Numbered from the stretch's first letter, positions 24,301 through 35,782 are shown. The stretch: 64,000 nucleotides of DNA from Polytrichum commune (GCA_950295325.1 OX485804.1:14632001-14696000); one strand, 5' to 3'. The notes: generated by a model not told the origin, from the sequence alone. A program made the numbers and translations.

Positions 24301-27300
24301 AGGTGCTTCCCATCTCTGACAGACAGAACATTCATGCTTTGCGCTGCTAGTAGTTTTTCACTTGTGTTGTTCATAACATGGGTCTTCTACTCTAGTTCTG
24401 TGCTTTGGTATTTCTCTTTTCCTTTGGCAGTTTTCCCAATCCTTGCATAATTCTTTGTGTTCTAGGCATAGTCAGTGCATCTTGAGCATTTAAAAAAATG
24501 GTTAGGTTTTTGGCTGAATCGTGTCACTACCACTATGCGTCTTTTGAGTGTCAGCTTTTGTGGATGTGGGATTTTTGACTTCTTTTTGTAGCTATACTAA
24601 CTCCTTAGTATGTGGTCTGATGATCAGATAATAATGAGGCATGAGCAAGCTGAAGTTCAGTTGTACTTTCTTTTCTGTTAAACAACTGTTGTGTACTTAA
24701 ATCCACAAGTGGTCTGCTAATTTCCTTTCTTTAATCAGCTTAAGGTCCCCTCTTTGCTTACGTAGGTGTACCATGTGGGGTGTGCAGTTCCAAGGCTGTC
24801 AAATTTTGCATTGGATATGCCGGCCATTCTTGAGGCTGTGAAGAACGACAAGCCCAAACTTGTCTTCCTCACTTCACCCAACAATCCTGATGGATGGTAA
24901 TAGCTGATCGTTCTTTTGTGCATTGTTTGATAAGGCCACAAATGAACATATTATGGTTCATTTCTTCAGTTTTGAATCTCGCATCATGCTTTTGCCTTTC
25001 TTGTGTAACATTTAGAGACATCTGTTAACCCAATGGGGCTTTTTGGTCAGGAGATGGTCGCTTATGATTTCCTATTGGTTGTTCTGCATATCAAGTCAAT
25101 ATGATCTTTCAACTTGTGGGGCATGCTTGGAGGTAGTGTTTGAAATTGAATGAAGTGCAACCTACGTTGGTTCATTTAGGGCCAAACTTATTCTAGCACC
25201 TTTTGGCATCCCAAATAGAGGTTAACCCTCAATGGACCGATATGGAATGCTCTTCATTCAAACCTCCAAGGATGCACTGAAAACTTACCAAACATGGAAG
25301 TATTTTTGGCAAAATATCCAAAAGTCCCGTTGAGGTAAAACATAACTCTATTACGTGTTTGGAATATGCTTTGGTCTTGCACATCTCATGAACATTTTGC
25401 CTTTTCTATGAACTTTCACTCGACTTATGTTAAGAATTGTATGTAGTTTGGTAACAGATGAAGAGCTGAAGGAAGTTCTGAAGCAACCAGTCCTAGTAGT
25501 TTTGGATGAGGCGTATGTGGAGTTCGCCTTGGAGCCTTCCCGGATGCAATGGGTCACAAAGCATGAAAATCTAATTGTTCTTCGAACATTTAGTAAACGT
25601 GCTGGTGAATATATATACCTCCTCCCACAATTGGTTTCGATGAATTGAAGCACTGTCCTTCGTGAAGTTCTCAGATTTAGAGCTCCGTCTTTATCATGTA
25701 AAGAGCCTGTGGCACAGTTGAATTTTTCTTTAATAATCAATTACTAAATAAGGCCATTGCACAAGAGAAATTGGGCTTGGAGAAATTATCTCTGTGGAGC
25801 AGGTAGTTGTTGTCTCATATATTTTCAATATCACTTAACTGGTCTTCATTTTATTGCCTATCACACAGTTTTTCCAAATTTTCAGTTGTGCTGCCATTCT
25901 GGCAAGTTATCTTTCAACTTATTCAACTTCCCAGCTTCTAGACCAGACTGACGGCCACCTAAGCACTTGGTAATACTGCAGCTTGTTCTACCACTATGGT
26001 GAAGTGTGCTACACTAAACAATACTGATTTAGTGCGCTCCACTAAATGCTTGCAATCATTGGGTGGCAACTAGAGAGGGTGCCATATGACATTTGGTACT
26101 ACATGACAAGTTTTAAGATCATTCTGTTTAACATGCTACACCAATTTTTATGCCACACACAATCAGATTTTTTTGTGTGTAATAGCTTTTATTTGGTGTT
26201 CAGAAGTTATATATCACATCTCTTCATCTGAAAAGTGGAATATGGGCATCAACAGGGTTGGCAGGTCTGCGAGTTGGCTATGGTGGGTTCCCACTAAGCT
26301 TAATAGAGTATTTATGGCGGGCAAAGCAACCTTACAATGTGTCAGTGGCTGCTGAGATTGCTGCATGTGCTGCTCTAACAAATCCAAAATATCTCGAGGT
26401 AGTGTCGTCTCCCAGGGCATTGCATGGATTATTCTGAGTTTGTTGTGATGAAGGGACTACACCAGTGCCCTAGTTATAGCATTGATGCAAAATTTGTGCA
26501 CTGATTGGTTCAAAATCTAATTTGAGTTGATTAAGGCATGTGGACCTATTGTGGGCACTTTCAACTCCACAGACAATTCTCACTGTTGGATTGGATCAGG
26601 AATTATTTCACCAAGTTATCAATTGTGAATGGCGCAGATTGTCATTTCAAGTTTCAGAATTTGAGTTGAGATGCAAAAGTTATAGGTCAAAGTAAAGATT
26701 CTCAATCTTTAAGTGATCACATACACCTTCTGAATTGTGTCTACAATTGAACCTAAAACAGTGTATTTTTAACACATAGTCCAACCCCCTTGTAAAACAT
26801 GTCTTTTGGATGTCTGTTCATAGGAACAAGCCATGCTATACACCACTTAAATATAGGATTGAGAAGAGTGACCAGAGAAGGCCCATATACCTTATCAACT
26901 GGCCTCAGCACCTATTGCTACTGTGAAAGATTTATTTTGTGTCAAAGATTTGGATGGAGTGTTCAATTTACATATCACTGACATCAGTGTATCCTACAAT
27001 GACAGTGGTAACATATATTGTTGACACACTACCAGATATTTCTAATGGTTGACACACTACTGGATATTTCTAATTGTTGACACACTACCAAGATTACTTT
27101 CAGTACTTTTTGAAGAGTCTGTAAAACATAGGTGTGAGATTTGATGATTGTCTCCATTTGATGACAACCTTTGTTAACCTGGTATTAAGTTTGACCTCCC
27201 CTTATTGCAGGATGTCAAAGAAGCACTGGTAAATGAAAGGGAAAGGCTATTTGTAGAGCTGAAAGGGATATCTTTTCTTGAGCCTTATCCCAGTCATGCC

Positions 27301-27640
27301 AACTTCATCCTCTGTTCAGTAACTGGCAATAAGAGTGCCAAGCAGCTTAAGGTACCTAAAGCAGTTGGATCAAGTACCTTATCAGATACTTTTTAAAAGG
27401 AATTATTCAATTCATTTAAAAATCTGGGTCAACTTTTTTCTATTTACATTGTTCAAGGAAGAGTTTTGGAGCCTTCTATGTGTAACTTACTATTGTATTC
27501 CTGTGCAGACGGATCTTGCAAAAGAGGGTGTGATGGTACGCCACTATGATAAAGCAGAACTGAAAAATTACATCCGTATCTCTGTAGGGAAGCCTGAACA
27601 GACTGATGCAGTCATAAAGGCACTCAAATTGGTCTCATGA
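21304..27640 (+). CDS. HISN6: Histidinol-phosphate aminotransferase, plastid-targeted, nine exons
   Basis: This PLP enzyme transfers the amino group from glutamate to imidazole-acetol phosphate in histidine biosynthesis, in the chloroplast in plants. Exons: 21304-21531, 22785-22868, 23544-23698, 24205-24302, 24788-24896, 25447-25604, 26256-26398, 27211-27351, 27509-27640. They total 1248 bases, 415 residues, close to the usual plant length. All joins are GT...AG and phase-consistent. Residues 1 to about 55 are Ser/Ala-rich with no acidic residues, as in a transit peptide. Core motifs: [27 protein letters not shown] (to residue 104), [34 protein letters not shown] (217-224), [10 protein letters not shown] (Asp245, Tyr248), [18 protein letters not shown] with the PLP lysine at 275, and a C-terminus with [11 protein letters not shown]. 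The start is the first ATG after an in-frame stop. The residue after NPDG is Cys, where Ser is the residue I remember in plant enzymes. The gene appears intact. Confidence 0.96.
25024..25370. repeat. Dispersed repeat copy A, inside intron 5 of the aminotransferase gene
   Basis: This roughly 345-bp block aligns along its length with 27870-28236. Shared landmarks are TCAGGAG.TGGTC, TTCTGCATAT/TTTTGCATAT, TGGGGCATGCTTGGA / TGGTGCATGCTTGGA, GCCAAACT.ATT.TAGCACCT, TTCAAACCTC / CTCAAACCTC, GCATGCACC / GGATGCACT, and TATTACGTGTT. Divergence is moderate. No terminal repeats or coding sequence are evident, so it may be an old non-autonomous element. Confidence 0.6.
27022..27090. repeat. Short tandem repeat in intron 7
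   Basis: The 28-bp unit TTGACACACTAC.(A/G)GATATTTCTAAT.G is present about two and a half times in a row within the intron between exons 7 and 8. There are only one or two differences between units. Confidence 0.7.
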
Positions 27641-27680
27641 TAATGTGAGTCATCTACTTTCAATAAGTTGTGTTCCTGGT

Positions 27681-27686
27681 AATAAA
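27681..27686 (+). terminator. Candidate poly(A) signal of the aminotransferase gene
   Basis: A canonical AATAAA lies 41 bases after the stop codon at 27638-27640, followed by T/G-rich sequence. Plant poly(A) signals are loose, so the call rests on motif and position only. Confidence 0.45.
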
Positions 27687-27869
27687 GTGTATTTGGTGCT
27701 AGCAGGTATCCTTGCCTCATGGCTTTTTCCACTGTTTCCTGTTTCTGTGCTTGTGTTCAACAAGGTAACACTAGTGAGCTGTGGGGCTTTCTAGATGCAA
27801 GGCAATGACACCAGTTGATCGCACTTACCATGGTTTCAGTTTGTGTAGTTGCATACAATAAAGTGATCC

Positions 27870-28236
27870 TTTAACTCAGTGGAACTTTCCGTCAGGAGTT
27901 GGTCCCTCATGATTTTTCATTGATTGTTTTGCATATGCTATCATTAATTTATCTCAATTTGTGGTGCATGCTTGGAAGTGGTGTTCAAATTGGAATGAAC
28001 AATCTATTCAATTTGCTGAGAGCCAAACTCATTTTAGCACCTCCTGGTATGCTAAAATGGGTTTAACCCTTACTGAACTGATAAATTATTTTTTTCGCTC
28101 AAACCTCTGCACTCCCTCCAAGCATGCACCAATAGCATACTGAACATGGAAAGTGACCGAGTGCAAAACAACCAACTCCCAACCAAAGTTATGTTGAGTT
28201 AAATGATAGTTATTATTACGTGTTGGAAGTCCTGCT
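27870..28236. repeat. Dispersed repeat copy B, downstream of the aminotransferase gene
   Basis: This is the second copy of the block found in intron 5 at 25024-25370, in the same orientation and 2.85 kb away. An open frame at 27961-28143 lies wholly inside the repeat and is not conserved in copy A, so I do not treat it as a gene. Confidence 0.6.
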
Positions 28237-28707
28237 CCCACTCATGGAGCAGTTGCACAATGATCCGAAGACAATGAGCTTCTCTCTAGCATTTTAATAA
28301 ATCAGTGATAATTAGGAGTGTTCTGAACAAGTTGCACACTTTTTTGACAAGTCACAAATCAGGCATTATAACAATATATTGACATACAATGAATTGACAA
28401 TGGATCTTCCAATATATTCCACAAAGTAAAGACATTGCTGAGCTATTGTAGAGGGCTCCCTATTTCATCTTTACATGTGCCGGAATGTACTTTTCACGTG
28501 GGATACAAGCGGGTCCTGGCGAATGCAAGCATGATATGTGGTATATGTATGAGAAGTGTTTCCCAGCTTAAATGATAACTGGAAAGGTCAGAGGGGAAAG
28601 CTCCAAAAAAAGACCAGTCACAATTTTAATTCATTAAGCCTCATATATCTGATTCTCTTTGGAGATTCCCTTCCCAGAAGTGAATTGAAAGGGATACAGT
28701 AGGTGAG

Positions 28708-29116
28708 GGGGGACGTTAAATACCCCCCCACGAACTTTTCGGACTGTCAGAGTCGGGCTGGGGCAGCCGCCCGGCCAGAAAATCTGAATTTTCTGGACCC
28801 GACCGAAAACTGCTGCCCGCCCGCCCGATTTCGAAAAAACCATTGCCCTTGCATTCTTGAAGGCCACTTACTCACAAATCCCATATTGAGTGCACTTCAC
28901 CTTCAAGGGCCAAAATCCAATATATATGTTCACTTCCATTGAGTAAATAAGCAATTGACTGGGGTTTCATTATCAAAGTGAAACCGTCAAAAAAAACATG
29001 TAATTAACTTGGAAGTCAAAAATATTACAAAACCCTCACTAACATTGAGGTTATAATTTTTGTGACTCACAATTTGAAATTGTCTTTGTCATTCTAAAAT
29101 GACATTTAAAACATGT
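28708..29116 (+). repeat. Left terminal inverted repeat of the Mutator-like element
   Basis: This 409-bp arm has a GC-rich outer part (GGCAGCCGCCCGGCCAG) followed by AT-rich sequence ending AAAACATGT. Confidence 0.9.
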
Positions 29117-29410
29117 GTGCTGATTTAGTATATGTATTTTATAATATTTTAGGTAATGCCGTCTACTTTCACAAGTATTCATACGCATTCAATAATATCA
29201 AGTGGGATTAAATATAATTAAGTCTAATTAATCTTCATTAATCTTCATTAATCCCAAATAAATCAGAAACTATGCTTACCAAATTAAGTAAACCTAATTG
29301 ATTATAAAATGTACTTACTGTAATTAATTAATTATTGGAATTAATTCCAGTGAGTTAATTATAATAATTAATATTTGTAATTTTGTAATATTTTGACTTC
29401 CAAGTTAATT

Positions 29411-29819
29411 ACATGTTTTAAGTGTCATTTTAGAATGACAAAGACTATTTCAAATTGTGAGTCACAAAAATTATAACCTCAATGTTAGTGAGGGTTTTGT
29501 AATATTTTTGACTTCCAAGTTAATTACATGTTTTTTTTGAAGGTTTCACTTTGATAATGAAACCCCAATCAATTGCTTATTTATTCAATGGAAGTGAACA
29601 TATATATTGGATTTTGGCCCTTGAAGGTGAAGTGCACTCAATATGGGATTTGTGAGTAAGTGGCCTTCAAGAATGCAAGGGCAATGGTTTTTTCGAAATC
29701 GGGCGGGCGGGCAGCAGTTTTCGGTCGGGTCCAGAAAATCTGAATTTTCTGGCCGGGCGGCTGCCCCAGCCCGACTCTGACAGTCCGAAAAGTTCGTGGG
29801 GGGGTATTTAACGTCCCCC
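29411..29819 (-). repeat. Right terminal inverted repeat of the Mutator-like element
   Basis: This is the reverse complement of the left arm with about five differences. Its inner edge (GACTTCCAAGTTAATTACATGTTTTAAG, read in two overlapping halves near 29395-29422) is repeated directly inside the arm near 29508-29532, a local duplication. Confidence 0.9.
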
Positions 29820-29828
29820 GTAGGTGAG

Positions 29829-32206
29829 AGGCCAGGAGGTCAGGTGCCCTAAACCTTGAGAGCTAGAGTAAGTTCATTTGTAAATCCCAGCAATGGAGTC
29901 ATGATCAAGGTTAACCTATTGACAGGTGTTAGCCCCTGTCATGTGGCTTGGGAGAATCAACACCCTCACTTGTACTGGGGACGGATGAAGGTTGGGAGTA
30001 ATGTCCGGGGAGATTTGGACATAACCAGTTGAGATCCTAGTGTTTCCAAGTCCAACCGGTTACATGTTGACATCTTTCAGTTTTTCTTTGATAATTTGAG
30101 GTATTCACTCTAACCTCCCTAGTATCATGTATGTGACAACCAAAGTGCACGTGATATTAAGGAGGTTTGCAGTCTTAACACTGGTGCGTGATAATAGAGA
30201 ATTAGTGTAGCCTGTGAAGTTATGGAGTAACACAAGTCAATAATGGCAATAATGAAAACATGACAATGTGATGTGTGCGAGCGGTTTGAATTCAATGGTG
30301 GCTTGTTTTAATGTCAAAACCCATGATATAGGAGAGGGAAATGTGACAACAAGGAAGGAGATTTAAACTGAGCACGTTTGTTCCCTAGGATTTCGGGATA
30401 TAAGAGAAAGGTTTTGATGTATTCTCTAAATTTCTGTAAAATGATTAGTAATTTTCTTGAAGTCTTGAACGTCAACCAGTGATATCTCAAATGATATCTC
30501 AAAACTCAACTGGTTCGTCCGTAATTAGTGGTAGGTTCTCTCTGTTCGTTGGTAGGGAGCAAGTTTTGAACAAAGTTAGGCCCTCTTTTCTCTTTGTAAA
30601 TTTTTTCTCAAGCTTAGACTCTTTTGACTCTTTGTCTTGAGGTTAGGTTTTATTTGTCTTGAAGAAAAATGATCTTAGGTCTTTGTTCTTCGTCTCTAGG
30701 TTAGAGTGTCTTTGTTATTTGCTATTTTTGTCAATGTTCTGTTCTCTCTGCTATTTGTTTTGAGAGTAGATTCTCTTTGTATTGTGTTCTTTGTTCTTTG
30801 TTCTATGTCTCAATATTAGATTCTCTTTATTCTTTGTCCAAGATTAGGTTCTTTGTTCAAGATTAGGTTCTTTGTTTATTGTCTCATGATTAGGCGCTCT
30901 TGGTTTTTTAAATCCTTAAGGTTAAGCCCTTTGCTTTTTATCTCAAGATTATGTTGTCTTGAATTCATAAGCATCTTGGATTAGATATATGTGTAGAAAT
31001 TTTGTTGTGTGATGTCTTTATTAACATCTTTTACTTGGTCACTATGTTGTAATTCCGTTTCGTATGGCGGCAAATTTATTAACTTGCGCACTAGGTATTG
31101 CATTACAAGGAAAAATTAAGCACGTTTTTGGGTAGATTGAAAAGCGTTTGTGGCATGATTTGCAAGAAAAAACATGTATAACAAAAACTAATGAGACAAG
31201 TAAGGATCCATAATGGTACAAATTATGGTATGAATTAGACAAGGAATCTGTTCTTTCACTCATGTCCGGTGCAAAAACTGATGAAGCTCTGCAATAGAAT
31301 TCATCACCACTTTCCACTTAAAATGAAATGGGCCATAACCATTATGCACTGTATCAAAAACAACCATCTGTAACTCCAATCTTCCAATAAAAGGTATAAA
31401 TGATTTTGTTTCCAAAATTTTAGCATATATATCACGAATAAAAAATGGGTTAGTTATCTCCAACCCCTATTTAGAATAAAAAAATCATCAGGATTATTCC
31501 AAAGTGAGTTGAACGATGTTTGCATGCCAATAAAAAAAATTCAATAAAATAATAAAGCACAGGAACTGGAGGACGAATTTTGCATATGAAAATAAATCAT
31601 ATAGTAAATGATAAAATGTTCATGTATTCAACCTATCATCATACATATGAAGCAACTTGATTTGTAGTAAGTTGTCTCATTATTGTGGGGTTGCCCTTTC
31701 GTCAATCTCTAGGGAACAAATTCAAAACAAAGGGTCCGAGGTCTCCCAAAGTTCCCAATGGAGTCAAATACTGATGGAGGGTAGGTGTTGGAGTAAGGTG
31801 GAGCACATCTCATGAAGGAATTTTAGAAGCACTTATATGAGAAAGGCAAGTATTGGAAAATAAAAATCATAACCCTCTGTTTAGAGGGACTTGCTGACGT
31901 GGCTGCCTTCTATTGGCTCACGAGCATGGTGGAAAACAATCCATAACCTACCATCTGTATATTTTTGGCACCATAAATTCAAATTTCAAATTTCAAATTC
32001 AAATTCAACCAGAATTTTGCACCCACCAAATTTTTTGAAAATTTACTTCAAGTTTATGAATGTTTCAATTCAGTATAGGAACGAATCAATCGCTTCAATT
32101 GTGAGCTCCAATTGCTTCACAAGAATGACAACTAAATTCAAATTCCGATGCTAATTCAATTACATCAAAACAAACTATGTACAAATGGCGACACAAAAAC
32201 TTTACA
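29829..32206. other. Intergenic stretch, no gene recognised
   Basis: Around 30590-30960 the sequence is T-rich with many variants of AGATTAGGTTCTCTTTGTTC, an irregular low-complexity repeat. Two overlapping minus-strand frames (31042-31317 and 31260-31463) are unrecognised and use different phases. The right end abuts the 3' side of the Crypton-like gene. Confidence 0.5.
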
Positions 32207-33364
32207 CTAGTGGCCCTCTTTCCCTTTGAAAAACATCTTTAATTCAGAAGGATCATGGACATGGAAGTGGAAGACGTTATTAGAAATATGTCCACTAAAA
32301 ACAGGACCATGTGCATGATTCGGCATTGATCCAAACTGCGGCACAACACTTCCACAACTTGTTTCACGTTGTTCTTTAACATCTGGAGACGGAATCATAG
32401 TACCCAAACTAGTCACAGTCAAAAGCACTTCTGAAACTCCACCAAGAGGAGTAACAATAATCCCAGGTGTAGCAAATCCGCTTGATTCAACAACCACAAC
32501 CTTCATCGAACAATCAGGGCTATCAGGCCAATCGTAATCAACATAACAACCATTGCTCGAACTTCCTCCCTCTTGTGCAGAAATAAAGATCCCATTTGAT
32601 TGACTCCTTTGTGTCACTCTCGGTGAAACAAATGGAGTTCTGACAGAAGGGATCATAGTTGTTGTCGAAAAAACAAGAGTATGTGCAGGTCGAACTGGAA
32701 CAACAGAAGGCACCAAACTATTGTTCATGAATTTAATTTCAAATGGAACTGAAGAAGATGTATGAATGGGTTCGATATCTTGTTGACCAACAATTGGAGT
32801 ATGAAATTGACCACCATAATCTCGGAACGAACCTCGAGCTAGAGTACCAGAAGGAGGAATTTCATGAGGTTGAGTTGACTCAACCATATGCCGAATTGGA
32901 ACAGAAGGCCAAATTGGAGGGGCTAGATGAACAGGAATCACAGGTTGTGAATTTCGGTTTTGTTGATTAAACAAATCATAGTAAGGATTTCCCTCTAGAT
33001 GATTTTTTCCTTGAATAGCAGGGAAAGGTCGTGAAACAATAGAAGGGATTCTTCCACCAACCTCTTTATGATGCCAACCATCTAGTTGTTGCTGGTAGTG
33101 AAATTGGTAATCCAATGGAGCACTGGTGGCAGGATCATATGGAGATTTTATCAATGATTGTGCTGCTCTTGCCTTCATTGCAGCGTTTTTATCATATCTG
33201 GCAAGCGTTTTCTCGTTCCGGTGCCTTGTGATACTAGTAATCACATCATAAGGAACTTGAGCAGCACACATTCTGCTGATTGAAGTAACTCTTCTAGATT
33301 TGTTGGTAATGTTACCATCATTAATTCCAACGTCCTTTGCCATTTTTTTCATCCAATTCCTCAT
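32207..33364 (-). CDS. Open 385-codon 3' part of the Crypton-like gene
   Basis: From MRNWMKKMAKDVGIND onward the frame is open. It includes the second catalytic Arg, the His-Arg box and the candidate nucleophile Tyr in ARYDKN (within the first 60 residues), then a tail of about 320 residues with no recognised domain. The ATG used here is internal to the recombinase domain and is not a true start. Whether this fragment is transcribed is unknown. The long open tail could reflect recent decay of the upstream part. Confidence 0.5.
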   Translation of the reverse strand: MRNWMKKMAKDVGINDGNITNKSRRVTSISRMCAAQVPYDVITSITRHRNEKTLARYDKNAAMKARAAQSLIKSPYDPATSAPLDYQFHYQQQLDGWHHKEVGGRIPSIVSRPFPAIQGKNHLEGNPYYDLFNQQNRNSQPVIPVHLAPPIWPSVPIRHMVESTQPHEIPPSGTLARGSFRDYGGQFHTPIVGQQDIEPIHTSSSVPFEIKFMNNSLVPSVVPVRPAHTLVFSTTTMIPSVRTPFVSPRVTQRSQSNGIFISAQEGGSSSNGCYVDYDWPDSPDCSMKVVVVESSGFATPGIIVTPLGGVSEVLLTVTSLGTMIPSPDVKEQRETSCGSVVPQFGSMPNHAHGPVFSGHISNNVFHFHVHDPSELKMFFKGKEGH

Positions 33365-34650
33365 GTGGCCCTGACCAACATTGATACCTCGTTTAAACTA
33401 CACATTAGATCGGCTGCTATGAATGCAGAGAGAAATAAGTGGCCATCCTCACTTCCAAGAGGCATATGCTCATTCAGAAGTCTCCATGTGTTTATGACAT
33501 CTACATCATGAGAATATACAGCAGGACAAAAATGTTCATCTTGATATCGTTTCAAAGACAATTAATATGTTTTGCTAGTGCGTTTGTCATACCTGCAAGC
33601 CAAGATAACATGTTATTATAACATCCTACAATAACCAAAATACAAAAAAAATTGAAAAGAATAATAACAATAACTTAATAAACCTTCAACAAGAAACTGC
33701 GTACACAGAACTAGAAGGAAGAAAACTTACTTCAAGTATGTGAAACCCCGCTCATCTGTTCCAAGCTCAAAGTCCTTTAGCAACAAGTTGTACAATTTTG
33801 TATTGCCCCTTATGAGGAACACTACAAAACAGTAATATGCGAATCGCATGTGAACACCATCAGGATAGTTGGCTTGGTCAAGTGGATGCGATAAGATCTT
33901 GATTTCATCTTCATAAGATAACGCATCTACTTTACGCCGATCCTTATTAACCCCAGAGTTTCGGCTCAATTCCATTGCCCGTAGTATAGCTCGTTTGGCT
34001 CCAAGAAATCAGGGATGAGATTGAATGCAAAATTGAGGTTCAACAATACCAGCCTCAATGATACGTCTCTTTTGCTCCATGATAAGAATTCTATTGAACC
34101 CCATGAAGAAATTCATAATTGACGCTGTCGGATAGCGTTCACCAAAATTCTTACACAACATCAAGAAGAACTTCACAAGTTCCTCACCAAATGTTTTCAG
34201 CAGTATTTTCTCAATTTCAACGGTGTGATCAAGTTTCATGTGTTTCCGCCATTTTCGAAACTTATTACGTGCCCAATTGTCGTTCTTGTGCGATGGATTA
34301 TGATTCTCTGAAAGCAGATTATCCCATTCTTGTTCACCATCTCTTTCTGGAATAAAAATGTTTGGAGGTTCATCGTCATTTTCGTCAACCACATCATCCT
34401 CAACACCCTTGGGAATGATAGATGGACCCCAAGAGATGGCCATAGGCGGTTCTTGATTTTTAAAATTCAATTGACGGGACACTACATAATCCTTATTAAT
34501 CGTGCCAGAAGTATTATCTGGATCCGGATTAGCCAGGGAAACATCACCTAAGACACTACGAACATTTCGAGCTCTCTTTTGAAGAGAGCAGAGAGAAGGA
34601 GATCTGTCACCAAAATCACTATATTCGTTAATTTGGGACTTTTTCGGCAT
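32207..34650 (-). pseudogene. Crypton-like tyrosine recombinase gene, one intron, disrupted
   Basis: Exon 1 (34650-33731) opens MPKKSQINEYSDFG and carries an N-terminal helical region (DNWARNKFRKWRKHM, LVKFFLMLCKNFG, IMNFFMGFNRIL) like the SAM-like part of Crypton/DUF3504 recombinases, then YYCFVVFLIRGNTKLYNLL with the first Arg. A strong donor (GTAAGT, 33730) and an acceptor (TTGCAG, 33593) define a 138-bp intron that is phase-consistent. Exon 2 (33592-32207) has YDKRTSKTY, RYQDEHFCPAVYSHD, VGQGHMRNWMKKMA, TNKSRRVTSISRM and TRHRNEKTLARYD, which fits the R..(H/K)xxR..H..Y plan of tyrosine recombinases. A 320-residue Pro/Ser/Val-rich tail follows. Defects: TGA near 34010, TAA at 33564-33562, a frameshift and a TAG near 33400. 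It would cut and rejoin DNA if intact. No target duplication was found. Family call by motif only. Confidence 0.7.
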
Positions 34651-34880
34651 TTTGAGACAGTTACAAATATAAGAACACGGATAAAATCACACAGATATTG
34701 GAGAATGTTGTAAGATGCAAATACTTTGAAGCGGGTGTTCATATCAAGAACCCAATTAAGAACTCATATCAAGATGGTTTAGATAGGACGACCCAAACAT
34801 TAGACCATGTTGTTGTGGTCCATATATTAATTTGAGACAAGAAAAAGTCTCAAATTAACGAATATAATGATCCAACAAGT
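34609..34880. repeat. Short inverted repeat around the start of the Crypton-like gene
   Basis: The first codons of the recombinase gene (minus strand, about 34645-34612) reappear in inverted orientation on the plus strand at about 34840-34872. The shared word is AAATTAACGAATATA, preceded by AAAAAGTC. The arms are about 30 bp, with roughly 200 bp between them. Confidence 0.65.
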
Positions 34881-35040
34881 CGAGGAACATTTCCTTGTGT
34901 ATTTAGTTCAGGAATGTTCAATGCAAACATATCCTCCACGTTCTCATTTGCAGTTCCAGAAAATTCTCCACTAGCATTGGCACAAGCCAAGCTAGCTGTA
35001 AACTTTTCATGAGCAGATCTGGCTCTTCGTGGCATGATTT

Positions 35041-35782
35041 ATGAAAATGAAATGAAATCCACTAAAACACTTGCAATCGATCTCAAACTCCAACAAACTA
35101 GCAGAAAGCTATGAATCAAACCTACCACAAAGACCTACTTGAATTACACCGGAATAGCAATAGTATGTGAAACTCGATCTTGTGAACAAACATCCCACAA
35201 ACTTGCCACCAGATCCATCATCACCTCATGTTAACCCTTCTCTCTTAACCCCCTTGAAGATGGTTAGCCATCCTTGTGGGAGCCCAAAAATCCACGGAAG
35301 TCCGGATTGGCTTCCTAACCGGATTAATATCCGGATAACACCCTGGTATTGGTCTCAAAGTAGGGTTTCCTAGGGTAGGTTAGTTGTTTTACGAAATAAG
35401 GTTCTAGGCATCCGCCTTACGCGTTAAAATGGTTAGAACGGATACTTTGGTTGGACCGGAACCTAATCCGTGGGGACCGTTTAAAAACGGACCGGTCTGG
35501 AGCGTCCGGTCCGGAAAACGGTTACACCGGAATCCGAACGGTTGCAACGGAATCTGAACGGTTGCGGAGGAAATGGTTACGGACCCATACCCGTTAGAGG
35601 AGGAGGGAGAGAGTACTTAAGGAAATTCTTCCCCTTCTCCGAGCCATTTGCGCGAGCGGCATTGTTGAGAAAATGAGTGGTGAGCTGTTTTTTTTTCGAG
35701 TCACCAGCAGTTGGTTTGCTGGGATTCCTTAGTGGTTAGCGGATAGAATTCCGGAGGGAAGAAGCCGGGGATTGTTGGAGGT
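35041..35782. other. Leader of the CCGGA-rich element
   Basis: From about 35260 the sequence changes to frequent CCGGA/TCCGG words and CpG-rich composition. A TATA-like TACTTAAGG at about 35613 is followed by CTTCCCCTTCTCCGAG, similar in arrangement to 38127-38175 at the far end. This could be the promoter part of an LTR, but full-length LTR identity between the two sites is not evident. Confidence 0.35.

Larger units (their letters stand above)
28708..29819. mobile_element. Non-autonomous Mutator-like element (1112 bp) with long inverted repeats
   Basis: The element begins GGGGGACGTTAAATACC and ends with its exact reverse complement. It is flanked by a perfect 9-bp direct repeat GTAGGTGAG (28699-28707 and 29820-29828). 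A 9-bp duplication plus very long terminal inverted repeats is the hallmark of Mutator-like elements. The arms are 28708-29116 and 29411-29819 (409 bp each) and differ at only about five places that I can find. The 294-bp centre is AT-rich and has no coding capacity. A transcript of the whole would fold into a near-perfect long hairpin. The high arm identity implies recent insertion. Confidence 0.9.

Noticed and set aside
24766-24787. Starting aminotransferase exon 5 at the GTAG before GTGTACCATG
   Set aside because: It would break phase with the previous exon. Using the GTGCAG acceptor at 24787 restores the expected Val-Pro-Arg and keeps frame.
26530-26640. Resemblance of intron 7 sequence to 19340-19460 as a defined mobile element
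   Set aside because: Only short shared words (GTGGGCACTT, TTGGATTG); without an alignment I cannot set boundaries, so it is mentioned but not called.
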